Assembly (NCBI RefSeq): GCF_030247195.1
Contig: NC_080672.1
Span: 399,917,037 to 399,981,036, forward strand
Direction: 5' to 3'
Length of the DNA: 64,000 nt
From: Topomyia yanbarensis
Lineage: Eukaryota > Arthropoda > Insecta > Diptera > Culicidae
The notes under the pieces were generated by a model that was given only the letters and a program-made list of their open reading frames with translations, was not told the DNA's origin and searched no databases. The position numbers and the translations under genes are program-made. Of this stretch, positions 10,857 through 21,924 are shown piece by piece (positions within the stretch are counted from its first letter, which is position 1; each line of letters begins with the position of its first letter).

Positions 10857-11405
10857 AGAGCAGGGTTCAACATGCGGGGCACGATTTTCACGAGGTCCGG
10901 ACAGTTCGTGTGCTTCGCTGACGACGTGGACGTAATCGGTAGAAACAAGGAGCCGGTAGCAGATTTGTATACCCGACTGAAGCGCGAAGCTGCACGAGTA
11001 GGACTGAAGATGAATGTGTCTAAGACGAAGTACATGCTAGCTGGCGGAACCGAACGCGATAGGGAACGCTTGGGCAGTAGTGTTACGATCGACGGCGATG
11101 AGTTCGAGGTGGTTGACGAGTTCATCTATCTAGGCTCATTGGTGACTGAGGACAATAAAACCAGCCGGGCGATCAGAAGGCGTATTATCTCTGGAAGTCG
11201 TGCTTACTATGGGCTCCACAAAATTTTGAGATCCAGGAAGCTTCACCACCGTACGAAATGTGCCATGTACAACACACGGATTAGACCGGTGGTTCTCTAC
11301 GGTCACGAAACGTGGACAATGCTCGAGGAGGATCTTCGGTGGTGTGCAGGAGGATGGCGTGTGGAGGAGAAGGATGAACCACGAACTTGCGCGACTCTAT
11401 GGTGA
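10857..11405 (+). pseudogene. RTE reverse transcriptase, motif C onward
   Basis: Same phase as the preceding RT frame, after the nonsense codon. FVCFADDVDVIGRN is motif C with both aspartates. LKMNVSKTKYM, FIYLGSLVTEDN and SGSRAYYGL follow in the usual RTE order, then CAMYNTRIRPVVLYG. Phase is lost after WTMLEEDL near 11330. Confidence 0.9.
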
Positions 11406-11661
11406 GCCAAGTATCCGGAAAGTAGCTCAAGCTGGAAGGGTACGGTGGGCGGGGCAAGGTGTGAGGATGCCGGACAACAACCCCACCAAGTTGGTTTTTA
11501 CCTCCAACCCGGCAGGTACAAGACGGAGAGGAACGCAGCGTTCCCGGTGGCTGGACCAAGTGGAACAGCACCTGGCGAGTATCGGGCACCTGAAAGGTTG
11601 GAGACAAGCAGCAACTGACCGAGTGACGTGGCGGAATATTGTGGAACATATTAAATCATGA
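11330..11661 (+). pseudogene. RTE C-terminal region
   Basis: The shifted frame continues with RRMNHELARLYGEP, RVRWAGQGVRMPDNN, RRGTQRSRWLDQVEQ and WRQAATDRVTWRNIVE, the conserved tail of RTE ORFs, ending at a natural-looking stop at 11661. A few residues between LEEDL and the tail appear to be missing. Confidence 0.88.
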
Positions 11662-11978
11662 CAATATGATGTACAATCAGGAAATATAATATGAATACCT
11701 TCGCCGCATAAAAAAACATACTTTCCACTTCGATCCTCTCTCTTGATCACTAGTAAAACACTCGTAAACCATGCTCTCAATGCTATTTGAAAATTGTGCA
11801 TGTATTCGTGTCATTATTCCAGTGATTATTCAAATTTTATATCAGTAATAACCATGCGTCTCCATTCACAGTTTTATTTTTAAATTTTGACCGCTTATCG
11901 CAAGTTTTCGCAAAACTAGTATAAACCTATCTTAAAGAGAAAATTAAAAGCTGTCGAATGAGTATAGTGTGAACGCGG

Positions 11979-12267
11979 CAGCGATGCCAGATTTACAGAT
12001 ATGTCTGTATTTTACAGACTTTTGATGGTCTCCTACAGACGTAATAAGAAATCTACAGACTTTTAAAAGAGTAACAGTGTTTAACAAAATTGCACTAGAA
12101 CAATTGTACCCGAATTCGAGCGATTCCTTCACAATAGTTTTCTAATTTCAAGCTACTTTTAAAGTAATAACCTGGTGTAAATAGGATTTACACGACCATC
12201 TACAGACTTTTACAGACATTTTAATTATTCTGGTACAGACATTTCACAAAAACATGTGGCATCGCTG
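11979..12267. mobile_element. 289-bp hAT-type MITE
   Basis: Terminal inverted repeats CAGCGATGCCA and TGGCATCGCTG match perfectly over 11 bases and begin with the CAG typical of hAT elements. Flanks are gaacgcgg (11971-11978) and gatcgcgg (12268-12275), an 8-bp target duplication with one mismatch, the length expected for hAT. The interior repeats the word acagac in both halves and has no ORF. Confidence 0.88.
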
Positions 12268-12275
12268 GATCGCGG

Positions 12276-15200
12276 GCATTCACGGACGTGGTTGTTGTTA
12301 TCGCATTAGAAGTTCGAATTCAATAAAAGTTCAAGGTAAATAGTTATCTAAACAATAACTAAACCAACTAGTGACTTAGTTTTGGTGCTTTTGCGATGTA
12401 ATCACATGGATAATTTTGATGAAGCAATGCAATGCAGAAAATCAACCGTTTCTTCGAAAAACGAAAATAACCGGATGCTGCTCTTATGATCAAATTATGC
12501 AAAAAAAACACTTGAGTTATGCCCTTCAAGAAGTTGCCAAAAATTCCCTTTACGTTCATATCACCTAAAATCTTACAAAAATGACTATGATAGCTCAGCT
12601 GATACGAGAAAAATACTAGCGAGAATATCGCACAACCTGTGCAATGTGGCGCTGAAATAACCACAGTTAAAATGGCTTCATCAGACATAACAAGCGAAAC
12701 CCTGGTCTGGTTTGAAATCCATTCCGATTGATTACTTGTTGACCCCCCACACTTTTGCTTCAACATCCTAACACTGCCACTTAACCTGAACCTCCGCGTG
12801 GGAAGTGCGAACATAATATTTCCACCAAAAACTCGCAGCCTCCAGCGACTCCTGTGGTATCATTTCCTCGTCACGTTCGTACAATGTGTTACGTGAAGCG
12901 ATTCACGGTTCGTGGTACGTTTTACGTAATACCTACCGCCCTCTCACCACGCGAAAATTCAATCGAATTTTGCTGAAGCTTCGAATCATTTCTCTGGCAT
13001 TGCAACCGTGCTAGAAGCGTGTATGTATTCTGCCTATCCTTTCTGCCGCTGTCTGCCTCTCTGCCCACAGAGCAGCGGCGTATTTATGTATCACGGGGGA
13101 GGGTACAAAGATAGCATCCCACTCACTCTTCGGAGGATGGATATCGGATACGGAAGCCATTTCCTTGCGGATGTAGCGCTACGTGGCTGTGCCTAAGTGT
13201 ATGCAGATTTGATCGCTGTCAACTGATTCCGGGTGGGTTGCTGGTGTGTGTTTGCGCTCAGTGCTACTGTTCAAGTGACGGGGAATGCTTTTGCCAAGAA
13301 GTGAATGTGAAAATTTCCTCTAGATACGCTGCTACATGATGAATGATGACGGCAGTGACTTGTTGCTCGATAATTAATCTCTTGGTAATTTAACGACGAA
13401 GAGCAGGATTTGACCGAGTGCCATTGACAAAGCCTGCGAATGTCATCTTGATTTATAAAAAAAATTATAAGAAATTCAAGTTTTTATTTTTCCTCACTTT
13501 TACTTGACTGTTTCAATCTTCGATTTCTAAGAAGCGAACGTTTGAGAAACTCACACTCTTGCCATCGGTGGTCTTCGTCTGTGGGCTTGTAGAACGAGTC
13601 ATTTTCATTTGAGTCCTTCCTGGTAAATCCAGTCAGAGAAGAGTTTGATAACATCTAGTTGTCTGTCAACTTGTGGATTAATAAGGATTGCGTCGTGGCC
13701 ATAACCCTAGAGGCGCATACTTCTATAGTCAATCAATAACTCGTTCCTTGATGGAATATTTTCTGTCGCCTGGTGACTGTGCATCACATCGGCGCTGTGG
13801 TCGCAGCGAAAGACAATTCTTGCTAAGAAGATGAATAGTCATTATGTGCAAGTGCAAACATTGAATCCACTCGTGCGGTTTAATCTTGAATGAAGTTGTC
13901 GGATTAGCCCGAGCTGTGAGCCCTGAAGTGCGATGGTTCAGGATTAGCGAACACCAACGCGACTCGATTATGTTTAACGAAATTATCTTACTTTCATTGG
14001 TTATTTATTTTTATTTGACCATTCCAAAGCAACCAGTTCCCGCTATTCCCGCCCTAAAACGACCAACGACTCAAGCGTGATAGTGAAACAAATCGGTTAC
14101 AGTCGAAATATGAAATGATCATTATTATTATTATTATTACCTCCCGAACGGTTGGCGGCCACTTCACTTCGCACTTGGATGCCAGACCAAACCACGCAGA
14201 ACCCCGCAGCTGAAAACAATGTGATGTGGATGGAGCATCATCGCGTGGTTAGTCTCGTGTTTCTCGCCATGCCATGCCATGCCAGCAGCATATTCGCAAC
14301 GAGCGGGTTATCGTTTGTGTGTGTGGGGCGTTTGTGTGTTTCCGAAGAATTTGAATATTCTTCCGCTCTGCTGTAAATATTATGTTCGCCTGAATGTAAT
14401 ATTCATAATGCATGCCAAATATTGCCTCCGGATTCATGGGTTTCGCAGGCGTTTGCTTCAGAAATGTTTGCGTCGGAAGCGCGCCCGTTTCTTTGCCCAG
14501 TTCAGCCCGCGTTGGACCGGTGCGGGTGTGAATCAGTGTATGCCAGTCATGTCGAACAGTTGAGTTGGTTAAGAGAGCCTTTTCATCTGTAATACTGTTC
14601 GGGGAATGTATGGCTTGGCGTTGATGTAGCGAAGCAAAACGGTCGTCCTCACGGGAAACCTTACAACTTTAGTACTGTTGTAAAATTGCAAACTACAAAT
14701 CGTAAATTCGCATTCGATTTGTGACCAATGGAACTACGGAATAAATGAACAGCAACCATAAATCTCACGGACATTTCTCTGCTGTCAATTATACTGGTCC
14801 GATCGGAAACCGTGATTTACACGGGAGGAGCGAAACTCCTGTGGTGCCAATGATTACGATTTGAAATGATTGCTCACCCCCCTCTTTCTTCTACCTCCAC
14901 AACCGCCGAATGTGTCGATGAATCTTGATAATCTCCACCAGTCCGTACCTACCAGTAGCTTGGCTGTTTGCAATGAAAAAGGATATTGGAAATGTATGTG
15001 CACATAGGTACCTTGCTGCTCGGACGGTTCTGATGAAACAAACATATCGACTGGATGTGAAATAACCGACCGGTTGAAGAAGCGGCGTGTGGCAGAAAAC
15101 CGGTAGCCAGTTGTAATGTGCAAACACTACATTTTAATGTAGCACCGTAATTCAATAAACTGGAATACAACTTGAATTGAAGCTTGGATCGTTTGCATTT

Positions 15201-15530
15201 CCACCGGATAAACAATAACAGTACATCATTGAGAGAGCTGCACACGAGGGGTGCAAATAGATATGTAGAGTAATCCACAGTGACGCAGGAATCATTCTTG
15301 GAGATTGAAATAACGATCGATTGCGAGACTGGAATCCAAAATCCTTCAATGCACATGCAACTGCTAACCGCTCATCATTTAAAAATCTTATGATGCTCAT
15401 TCAAAAACCCCGTTTCACCCGTGGTGCAATTGTGCCTTTTTCATTTGTCCAAACTACGATTCCATGGCTAGTGATGTTCAATATGTAAATATCGGTTTGC
15501 CCATAACTCTTCACTGCTGGTCATTTCTTA
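12276..15530. other. Single-copy-looking non-coding DNA
   Basis: The composition is more balanced than elsewhere and I found no terminal repeats, array or coding domain. It contains an (att)n run near 14115-14140 and catgc repeats near 14270. A tcagtgctact sequence near 13258 resembles an arthropod initiator, but no promoter context or coding start could be confirmed. It could be flanking or intronic DNA of a host gene outside the window. Confidence 0.4.
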
Positions 15531-15960
15531 CGGTCCACTGCTGCTGGCGATGGCGGGAAGGCTGACGGTTTCTTCCGACCGACCGGGACTGCAACGGCCG
15601 CGTTCTCCGGCTCCGGCAGCGGTCCTTAACAATTAGCCAGGAAGGCGAGCTTTGCTCCTTTGTCGGAATCTCCCTAGCGACGGTGGTGACGAATCACCGG
15701 ATTCTATGCTCCCCGCAAAGAATCGTGGAAGACACGCAGGCAGGGCCGTTGTCCTACCTGCTTCCCTCTCCTTGACTGTTAGATGTAGATGAGAGCAAGG
15801 CTCGTTCGGCTTATCCTCTACAGCGAGAGCGGCGGATGCTAAGGATCTTTGACGACTAGCCGGGGAAGCGAAAACTCCTTGGTACTTAGCTATCCCACTA
15901 CGGCGATCCAGCACCACTCTCTATTGAGTACCCGGACCCCGACCCGGTACTTTTTGACAG
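15531..15960 (-). repeat. GC-rich block with internal duplication, possible retroelement leader
   Basis: Two diverged direct copies about 220 bases apart share ggtcctta/aggatcttt, (a)ttagcca/ctagcc, (g)gaag(g)cga and ctcctt words. The block ends in gggtacc-like words. The strong G+C rise and the layout suggest the 5' leader of a non-LTR element on the minus strand, but no ORF1 or endonuclease adjoins it, so this remains a guess. Confidence 0.3.
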
Positions 15961-18055
15961 ATATTTTTACTATCGCGCGCGCACTTCACCTCACTGGTTG
16001 GTCGTGACGGGAAACTGTCCCGAAAAAATTTACTATTTTCCAGACGTCTGACACTTTTCCAAAAGTTTTCGATAGCCGCCTGCTGCACTCCACCAAAACA
16101 AACACATACCAGCTTAGTCACATCTGTCATCGCCGATGCGCAGCATTATCAGCACACATTTTCCAGCAAGAGGAGAGCGATGGCCTCTCTAATCCCTATT
16201 ATGTTACTTATTTACAAACATAAAACAAAAATCTAACCCATCTGCACGAACAAAACCGCTCACAAACGCGAAATTGAACAAAATTTACAAGAAAAAGTGA
16301 GCGGTACCGAACAGCGGTGAACATAATAAACAAATACACTCTACGGAGTGTATACCCAAAAAATGGTATTTTTCCACCCAGTACCAAATTGTTACCCTGA
16401 CAGGTTGAAATCTCGCTGGGTGGAAAAAATTGGTAACAAATTTTTTTCTAACCTAACACCTAACACCGATACAATAATAATAACGAAATGAATAAATAAA
16501 TAAATAAATAAACAAAGAAAATCTAACTACACCTAATTGTTTCTTCTGCACTTTATAACTAATTCATCAAAAAACTAATCGACCGGATGTCCCCATCGGT
16601 GAATTGTTTGTTTGGGTTTGGTCCGATAACACTGGCAGCATACGCGAAACCAGAGGCTATCAGTCGTCGTCATCACTCGGCCGTAGGTTGAACCCTAAAT
16701 CCAATTCGAAAACAAAACCGGAAACAATTCGGTATTCCCAAAATACTGGAAGTGACAATACCATATCAACTTTTGATTAAGGCTAATAAGATTTGTAAGC
16801 AAACTTTTGTTTTGCTGATTTCTCCTAATTTGTTATAGTTTCAACACAGAAAACATTTGAAATTGATTCTACCAAGGATAAAGATGTTGATTCATGTGTA
16901 TTTTTTTATGAAATTCAACTTGGCAGTGGAATAATGAGCGAAAGAAGTTTGTTTACACAAATCTTATTATCCCTTTTGAAGCATTAATATTGAATTTTCA
17001 ATGTTTCAATTTGCAGGGGAACGGTTGTCGGCATTATTTTGTTTGTTATTCATCGACTGTCTAGAAATTTAACGTGTAAGAAATCTTACGTGTCCTCACT
17101 ATACCAGTACCACAAGCCTGTGCTGTGGTTTCAATTCAAATACATTCATACAATTATGCCACTCAATCACTGGCCTGATCTACCATTCATATTCAGATAA
17201 GCACTTCGAATCAACCCCAAAACACATTTTATCCAACCACTCACACGAGCATTCATTCACTCTGTTCGATTCCACACTCATACATTCACACATACAATAC
17301 CGCTAATCGCGCACACAGGTCTAATCCAAAGCGTTGCATCAACTTAAGTGCGAACGACGGGGAAAGTGTCAAAATTGATGATCCATTCGATATGATGAAT
17401 GAATCATCAGAATGTAAATAACACCAAAACAGTTCTCGGAATCGGCGTTCGCAAACTGTTCTATTCGCGTTTTTTATTTCGTTTACGGTCGGCTCCGGAG
17501 AAATGGAACCCGTCGCGTAATAGAAGTGTCCCCGGCGAATAGGGGAAATGTGTGTGTTTTAGTGATACTGTGCCCAAATAAGAAGAAAGTTTGCAATTTT
17601 GTGCACCAGTGGATGCAAATGTCCCCAAGAAAGGGGGCTCTTAAAAATATATTTGTTTGCCCAACACGGCTGAAAATGTATTTAGATGCGTCCGGTGCCG
17701 GGGAGAACGGCATGGTATAGGAATTGTGTTTTTTTAGTGGAGAATTCCCTGTCCTACCGTAGTCGTCACCGGGACCGGAGCATATATTTCGTGCAAGTGT
17801 TTGTTTACCACACTACGCGAGTGTGACTCAAAATAAATGCATGAAGCTAATGAAGAAGCTTCCCGCTGCAGATATGGTCTTCCATAATAAAAATAGAGAA
17901 ACCGGAGAAATGTTTATTGTTCTTTTATTAGGACCAAAGACCGTGGTGTTGCCGTTGGGAACTGACGGGTGCTTTTGGAAAACTCTCATATGAGTAATCC
18001 ATGTAAAAGGATACCATCAGTCCAAAGACCACACGGAAATTTTTTTTATACTGAT
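15961..18055. other. Non-coding DNA with a short palindromic patch
   Basis: Near 16350-16440 an inverted pair (ttttccacccag / ctgggtggaaaa) is followed by (aaat)n near 16490-16515. Another palindrome, tacactctacggagtgta, lies at about 16333-16350. No coding region was recognised in the rest. Confidence 0.4.
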
Positions 18056-18263
18056 TTAAGGAGACTTGCTCGCCAAACTCCGAGGTTTTCCTCTGCTAAA
18101 TCCACCAGCTCGTAGGAGGATACACTCTTTTTGGTGATAATTTTTGCCGATAAGTATTGTGATCCAATTTTGGCAATATAACACTCGAGAACATTCGACA
18201 ACTTCACATTTCGACGGTAAACTATTTAACCCTCGCCAAAAGGATTGGCAAACTTCCGATGCC

Positions 18264-19062
18264 TCAAGTTGTATTGGTGTCGAATGCCCTTGCTTCCCTT
18301 TGCCAAATTTTGACCACAATCTCCCGGATTTCGTCTAACTGTTGGTGTCTTGTTTCTAGGTCACCATCACCGGAAAACCTGCTGAAGTCATCGGCAGATG
18401 CCATTTCAAACCCGTGTATTACGAAATGAGGACTAAACCCAGTGGAGGAATGAATTGCGGATGCGCTCAACTTCGGTGATGAGGACATCGCAGTAGGGCT
18501 GCTCAGTTCGAGCATATGCCCGGATTGCAGCATTTATCGAGCGAATTGTTCGCTCTACTGGGTTAGCCTGCGAATGTGTTAAGCCAATGTTTGACGTTGG
18601 TTTCTTTTAAGAATTGACTGAACTCCTTCGAGGTGAAATTTGAGGTATTGTCGCTCAGTAGAATTTCCGAGCTACCATGGCGATTGAACCACTGTTCGCG
18701 CAGTATCGTACTAGCAATTTTGCGAACGGGATCTAACATGACGCACTTGCTGAAGACATCGAGGACGACAAGCAAGTGTTGGTTGCCATATTTGCTTTTT
18801 CGAAGAGGACCAATATAGTCCACAGAAACCATTCGCCATGGTGCGACTGACCTATTTCGGGCTTGACTGGGAGGAAAGAAGCTTTGATTTCCTTGCACGT
18901 CCCACATTCTCGAATATACGTTCGTATTTCTGATCCCATACGAGACCAGTAATGTCGAAACTGCACTTCGTGGATCGTTTTATCGTATCCCACGGGAAGC
19001 AAATTTTCGTGGATACGTTGGATCAAATATTGACGAAACTCGGATGCGGGGCGAGTTTCCAA
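18264..19062 (-). pseudogene. Ty3/gypsy integrase
   Basis: Frame 18733-19062 carries the HHCC zinc-binding domain: HENLLPVGYDKTIHE for the two histidines and CGTC for the cysteines. Frame 18563-18907 holds VDYIGPLRKSKYG, whose aspartate is the first catalytic residue, and LLSDNTSNFTSKEF with the second, where relatives usually have DNG. The third catalytic region near NVKHWLNTFAG is disrupted. Frame 18264-18533 continues with STGFSPHFVIHG. The pieces lie in different phases, so the enzyme is dead. Confidence 0.88.
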
Positions 19063-19447
19063 CTGAACCGCGAGTCATACGGATCAACTTTCGAGTTGAC
19101 ATACTTGAAAAGTTGATCATTTTCTATACTTTGAAGTCGGCATAATCGTCAGGGTTTTGGATAACTTTGGACATGAACAGTACTAGTCTGAGGTGGACGA
19201 AGCTGCCACGGCCCGGAATAACGCATCTTGAACGACATTGTCCTTGCCTTTCCAGTGCTCAATAGACATGTCGTAGAGCTGGAATTCTAAACTTCAACGA
19301 CTCAGACGCGAACTGGTTTTCCATTTAGTCTTCAGTATCCATGTAATCGCTGACGAATCAGTGACCAGCCGAAAATGATAACCTTCCAAGTAACCTCGGA
19401 AGTGTTCAACCACCATTATCACCGCCAGACCTTCCTTCTCAGTTCCT

Positions 19448-20346
19448 TCATAGTTTCCTTTGGGGAATGGTCAGTTTGAGCGAAAAGTAGGCAACTACCT
19501 TTTCAACCTCGGGATACTCCTGCACCAGAACAGCAGCGACTGCTACGTCACTAGCGTCTGTCTGAAGAATGAACTCGTTGGAGAAGTGTAGAAGTTTCTT
19601 AATTTTAAGGAACACGAGTTCTGCCTCGGAGTTCCAAACTAAGCTCTTGATTTTCGTTTTTAGCAGGTCGCTCAAGGGAGCAGCTACTTCACTGAACCGT
19701 TCAATGAAGCGGTGGTAATAACCGTACAAACTGAGGAAACGACGAAGTTTCGTCACGGTAACCGCTCTCTCGTAGTTGAGAATCAGTTGAATTTTGTCAG
19801 GGTTGACCTTGAGTCCATCCTGATTCAACAAATCACCAAAAAACTATAATTCGGAGATTCCCAAACGGGATTTTTCCAAATGGATGGTTAGGTGGGCTCT
19901 TGCTAGACAATCGGCCACCACTTTGAGTAACTGTATGTGATGCTCGAACGTTTCACTTACCGCGATGATGTCATCTAGGTAGACGAAAACGCAAGATTCC
20001 CATTTACCTCGTCCTAGAACCTGGTCCATCAGTCGCGCCAGAGTAGCGGGGCTGTTGAAGAGACCGAATGGTAGACGAAAGTAAATTGGAACATACCACC
20101 GCTGGGAACACTGAAAGCGATATATTTGCGACTATCCTTGGCCAGGGATACCTGGAGAAAGGCCTCCTTCAAGTCTATGGTAGACAGATACTTCGCCTTG
20201 GGTAATCCGCCCAATATTCGCCGCGAATGAGTCAGAGGGTATGCATCCCGTACAGTACACTCATTGAGAGGCCTAACATCGTTTGATTTCGTCACAGCCA
20301 TAATATTAAGCGACCAATCCGAATCAGACTCCTCGATTATTCCCAT
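19448..20346 (-). pseudogene. Ty3/gypsy reverse transcriptase and RNase H
   Basis: Frame 20029-20346 contains YLSTIDLKEAFLQV (motif A aspartate) and IAFSVPSGGMFQF. Frame 19844-20029 contains VFVYLDDIIAVS, the YLDD box. Frame 19448-19831 has LSLYGYYHRFIERFSEVAAP (thumb/connection) and FILQTDASDVAVAAVLVQE, the start of RNase H with its aspartate. Breaks occur at about 20029 and 19840; the remaining RNase H is unreadable. Confidence 0.9.
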
Positions 20347-20391
20347 AGAACGTCAACGTCAACTTATTCCCAGACCTTAGACAGTTTCTGT

Positions 20392-20488
20392 CCCAAATAA
20401 CAATTGATGTTTTGTAGCAAGCTACAAGTACAATCTAAGCTTTATCAGTAGCTATAAAACTACCATAAAACCTCAATTGTTACTTGGG
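20392..20488. mobile_element. 97-bp MITE with CCCAA(A/G)TAACA ends, copy 1
   Basis: The termini CCCAAATAACAATTGA and TCAATTGTTACTTGGG are inverted repeats with one mismatch. It shares the internal words gctacaagt(a/g)caatctaag and aaaacc with the element at 39775-39871, which has the same length of 97 bases. It is inserted between the protease and RT parts of the gypsy remnant. No ORF. Confidence 0.8.
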
Positions 20489-20510
20489 TTGGGCTCATGT
20501 GATGACTTTT

Positions 20511-21074
20511 TGCCTTTCTCATATACAAAGGTTATGCAATCACTCTGAAAAACGTCAACCTAATCCCGGCCGGAGGGCCAAATATTTTTTTAAGGTTTCT
20601 GGATTTTAACAGGGGCGTAGTTGATGGTTTAAGGAGAGGGGTTACACCCCCCTCTACTGTTCACTCCCCTCCCTTAAAAATCTCCTTAAATCACCCCTCA
20701 GACCACCACCCCATCCAGCCCTCATACCCCTACCTTTCAACCCCATCATCTTTAAACCACCACTATATCACAAAGCATACCAAATTAAGCTGGGGAGTCG
20801 TTAGTTCATGGGACTTTCGCCCTCCTCACATACCCACCCCCGCATGACAAAATGAGTTAGCAAGCAGATAACATTGATCTAATGCTGATTAGGCTAATGA
20901 AGTACGCTATTTTTTGTTTCAAGTGTTTCACCGTTGACACGTAGCTCATCAAGTTCGTGGCTGGCAAGCCATTTTGTATGAGTGCAAAGTGTACTAAGAA
21001 TGTAATGGACATTTCCACAAGTATGTTGAACATAAAAAGCCTCCGTGCCATAGTTTAGAGAAATGAGAAAGGCA
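20511..21074. repeat. Interspersed element with tgcctttctcat ends
   Basis: tgcctttctcatat at the left and atgagaaaggca at the right form a 12-bp inverted repeat about 560 bases apart. The left edge and the first 60 bases look to me like a very common culicine repeat (recalled, not searched). The interior includes a C-rich run near 20640-20720 and no coding region. It interrupts the gypsy remnant. Confidence 0.6.
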
Positions 21075-21116
21075 CAATTGCACCGCTAGGTGGATTAAAA
21101 CAGGTTTTTTCTTATT

Positions 21117-21276
21117 ATTTCGATTATAGAGGTTTTAACATTAAGGTCACTCGCCTCTTCGGGTTAGAAAATCTCTTATGAAAAATTTCTAACCCCATGT
21201 GCGGGGTCGGGACTTGAACCCAGGTACCCTGCGTACAAGGCAATCGATTTACCAACTACGCTACGCCCACCCCTAA
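21117..21276 (-). mobile_element. tRNA-derived SINE, copy 1
   Basis: On the minus strand a tRNA-like head has an A box (tagcgtagttggta) and a B box (gggttcaagtccc), the internal promoter of RNA polymerase III. A body then ends in ctaac...gaagaggcgagtgacc...aaacctctata. The same head, body and end occur at 59004-59153 with about 90 percent identity by eye. The head lacks a complete cloverleaf, so it is a SINE and not a tRNA gene. Confidence 0.82.
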
Positions 21277-21550
21277 TGTCATGACGATATCGACAAACAG
21301 GTACCGCACCGTAAAATTCATCTTTGATGGCAATCTTGTGCTCTGTGAATGAGGTTGAGCTTAGCTTTCCGGGCTCTATTGGCTGGAAACACGCACGTTT
21401 TGTATCTCAGGAGAAATTCCAAAGGCGCACCAAAAGTCCACACCTAGAATGTAATTCAGATGCTCTATCACAAGAGTGCATAAAACCTTTGTCAAATTTA
21501 GAAACGTATACGGGAGATACGCTTGTCCAATGATTGGGAAGGTTTGACCA

Positions 21551-21898
21551 TTAGCAGAACGTAATTCGCTGTAAACTTCTCAAGGGACTCTTCGAAAACT
21601 TCCGGTATAGCTTTTTAGTTATAATCATGGCATTACTTTCACTGTCGAACAATGCTTGGAAGAATTTACCATACACAGTTACAATTACAAATGGGCGGTT
21701 ATCGAAAGGATTGTCAAGGACGCTGGTTTCGACAGATAATGAATTATCATAGCCTTCTTCACGAGCCGGTCGAAAACTGGGTATTAATTGCTTGATCACC
21801 TGCTCCTGATCCCGCAGCAACTTCCCGAGAAAATTCCAACAACCTCGACTGAGATATATCTCAGACCTGCTGGGGTGAGAAACAGTTACGCTTACCAT
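21551..21898 (-). pseudogene. Ty3/gypsy aspartic protease region
   Basis: The frame contains RPFVIVTVYGKFFQALFDSESNAMI across about residues 62-86, the retropepsin fold entry of gypsy elements, where the usual D-S/T-G triad reads DSES. The glycine is replaced by glutamate, which would abolish activity if real. LFDSESNAMIITKKL continues the fold. No further active gag is recognisable upstream. Confidence 0.65.
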
Positions 21899-21924
21899 TT
21901 AACCACTGGAGCTGTTCACATTTA

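Larger units (their letters stand above)
6980..11700 (+). mobile_element. RTE-type non-LTR retrotransposon, interrupted
   Basis: Endonuclease, a basic linker, RT and a C-terminal region follow each other on the plus strand in RTE order. The copy is split by a foldback element at 7791-9507 and broken by a one-base frameshift near 10200, an in-frame TGA at 10854-10856 and a frame change near 11330. The protein pattern (GTWNCRSLNF, GDLNAQVG, FADDVDVIGR, WAGQGVRMPDNN) is that of RTE elements, which predictors often label craniofacial-development-protein-2-like. The 3' end is placed shortly after the stop at 11661. Confidence 0.9.
18056..21924 (-). mobile_element. Ty3/gypsy LTR retrotransposon, decayed and interrupted
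   Basis: Minus-strand order is protease (21551-21898), RT (19844-20346), RNase H (19448-19831), integrase (18264-19062) and a degraded integrase C-terminus (to 18056): the Ty3/gypsy order with integrase last. The stretch between protease and RT is filled by a 97-bp MITE, a repeat of about 560 bp and a SINE. Many phase changes break the polyprotein. I could not define LTRs. Confidence 0.88.

Noticed and set aside
10610..11125. 171-residue minus-strand frame
   Set aside because: Shadow of the RTE reverse transcriptase.
17880..18050. Possible 3' LTR of the gypsy remnant
   Set aside because: No second copy of this sequence was found on the other side of the element.
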